7,900 bases of DNA, taken from Opitutia bacterium. GTDB lineage: Bacteria; Verrucomicrobiota; Verrucomicrobiia; Opitutales; Coraliomargaritaceae. Location: assembly GCA_003503355.1 (NCBI GenBank), contig DOCS01000190.1:6829-14728 (forward strand), read 5' to 3'. Under the pieces are notes generated by a model. That model was given only the letters and a program-made list of their open reading frames with translations. It did not search any database and was not told the origin of the DNA. Each line of letters starts with the position of its first letter. Within the stretch, counting starts at the first letter, position 1. Below, piece after piece: positions 6,779 to 7,900 of this stretch. Both the position numbers and the translations under genes were made by a program.

Positions 6779-7900
6779 CTACTCATCAATCTCGGCTGTA
6801 ACATCTATTAAACGATAAAACCTTTGCCGCACTTGGGATGGGCGAACCGTTGTCTTCGGTGGTCCATCATCAATCCATTGCAATCGATTCGCAGGAGCAG
6901 AAATGGATTGAAATACACGGTCCCAAACAGTCATATCTTCGCTATATTCAATCGCATATTCATGCCCGGGAACCGATGCGACTTCTATTAAAATGTCCCC
7001 GTTGCTGAGGACCTTCATCAGCGTCACATCAAGTCCGCGAGTTGCAGTATCAGGCATTTCCTCAGCTGCAGCAAGTAGTTCAACCTCATAGACTGGTGTA
7101 AAATCGCCAGTCAGCGTCGCACGGAAGAACACCACAATCAAGCTCACACTCGATGGGCCTTCGGCTGAACCATCATAGAGCAGATATGGAAGCTCAACCG
7201 CAGGCACACCATACGTCCGTGCGCCGCTGGCATTATAAACCTGAACATCCTCAGGCAAGTTATTCACATACAGTCGGAATGACGGAAGCGCCTCGCTCTT
7301 TTTATTAGTCACAGTGACCTTAGCAATGAAGAGCCCACTAAAAGGCCCACTTTGTTGTTCTATCGTGGCTGTGACTGTCACTTTTGGCTCAGTCTCCTCG
7401 ATAATAACAATCGAGAGGGCTCCGCTCGCTGCATCATCAGCGATGCTTGATTGCGGCTCATTCACTGCAACCATCTCAAACGCCAACGGTACAACACCTG
7501 GACCACGAACAGCATCAGCACCAGCTTGAACGGCGAAGGTAAGCGTTGCACTATGCCCCGCAGGGACGAAGCCCACATCCCATAAACCTGAAGCAAAAGC
7601 GCCATCTGTGGCCACAGATTTTGTAAACGCAACATCACTTGGTAGCACTGAGGTCATCAAGAGCTCAACCCCACTGGCATCGCTCGGTCCATGATTCGTC
7701 ACCGAAACACGGAAAGCATTAAGTGCATCTCCACCTGCAACAAGCGTACTGTTTAACACATCAATCGAAACCTCCAGATCGACTAATGCAGTAATACTAA
7801 ACTCACTGGTCACATAGCTAATCGCATAGTTACCACCCGCAGCTCCTGAGGGCGTTACCGTGTAGGCTCCTACAGTTTCCCCGGCAGTTCTGGCAATGCT
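6779..7900 (-). CDS. C-terminal part of a large DUF11/MBG surface protein
   Basis: The frame is open from the right edge to a TAG at 6779-6781, giving 373 residues of a longer protein whose start lies outside the window. Residues 1-38 (ARATGETVGAYTVTP, NYAISYV) look like the end of an MBG-type repeat. Residues about 40-160 resemble a DUF11 domain (VSVTNHGPSDASGVELL, LWDVGFVPAGHSATLTF). A second beta-rich module (about 160-275, TVTATIEQQSG, VQVYNASGARTYGVP) and a C-terminal segment follow (HEYAIEYSEDMTVWD, QWIDDGPPKT, RFYRLI), of a style I associate with large verrucomicrobial exported proteins. The protein is probably exported and structural or adhesive, but no export signal can be seen without the N-terminus. 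There is no membrane anchor or sorting motif at the C-terminus. The DNA is visibly more AT-rich than mutL and the amidase-like gene. A GTG at 7813 is not the true start, because the domain continues upstream. Confidence 0.82.
   Translation of the reverse strand, partial: SIARTAGETVGAYTVTPSGAAGGNYAISYVTSEFSITALVDLEVSIDVLNSTLVAGGDALNAFRVSVTNHGPSDASGVELLMTSVLPSDVAFTKSVATDGAFASGLWDVGFVPAGHSATLTFAVQAGADAVRGPGVVPLAFEMVAVNEPQSSIADDAASGALSIVIIEETEPKVTVTATIEQQSGPFSGLFIAKVTVTNKKSEALPSFRLYVNNLPEDVQVYNASGARTYGVPAVELPYLLYDGSAEGPSSVSLIVVFFRATLTGDFTPVYEVELLAAAEEMPDTATRGLDVTLMKVLSNGDILIEVASVPGHEYAIEYSEDMTVWDRVFQSISAPANRLQWIDDGPPKTTVRPSQVRQRFYRLIDVTAEIDE

Noticed and set aside
7811..7813. GTG as the start of the surface protein
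   Set aside because: The frame stays open to 7900 and the upstream residues form the end of an MBG-like repeat, so the gene continues past the window.

Overview
The window looks like chromosomal DNA of a Verrucomicrobiota bacterium, most likely class Opitutae (Coraliomargarita/Puniceicoccus-like). This is inferred from the style of the C-terminal module of the surface protein, from the dispersed GTAG-type hairpin repeats, and from start codons without Shine-Dalgarno sequences. No marker gene here fixes the taxon, so the placement is tentative.

Layout: (1) 1-442 is a tandem array of a 118-bp unit, three full copies plus one copy lacking exactly 30 bp. Each unit carries GTAG followed by a 9-bp hairpin, the architecture of REP elements. 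(2) 543-618 (minus) is a complete tRNA-Gly(GCC) with encoded CCA, a perfect TTGACA upstream and a terminator-like hairpin downstream. (3) 776-2797 (minus) is a full-length YyaL/SSP411-type thioredoxin-domain protein. (4) 2798-2957 is a divergent promoter region with several dyads. (5) 2958-4979 (plus) is mutL, with an intact ATPase half, a long Pro/Ser/Ala/Thr linker made of 24-bp tandem repeats, and a C-terminal domain that lacks the metal-binding endonuclease motifs. (6) 5035-6333 (plus), 55 bp downstream and probably co-transcribed, is an amidase-signature protein in which all three catalytic-triad positions (Lys, cis-Ser, Ser) are substituted, so it is a predicted pseudoenzyme. (7) 6334-6778 is non-coding and holds two inverted GTAG hairpin elements around a 20-bp tandem duplication. 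(8) 6779-7900 (minus) is the C-terminal part of a large surface protein (end of an MBG-like repeat, a DUF11-like domain, beta-rich C-terminal modules) whose 5' part lies beyond the right edge.

The most interesting points are the apparent loss of catalytic residues in two adjacent, probably co-transcribed genes (mutL nuclease site and amidase triad), and the REP-like hairpins. The two hairpins at 6354-6381 and 6493-6520 differ in the stem only by three compensatory base-pair changes, which argues that the structure is under selection.
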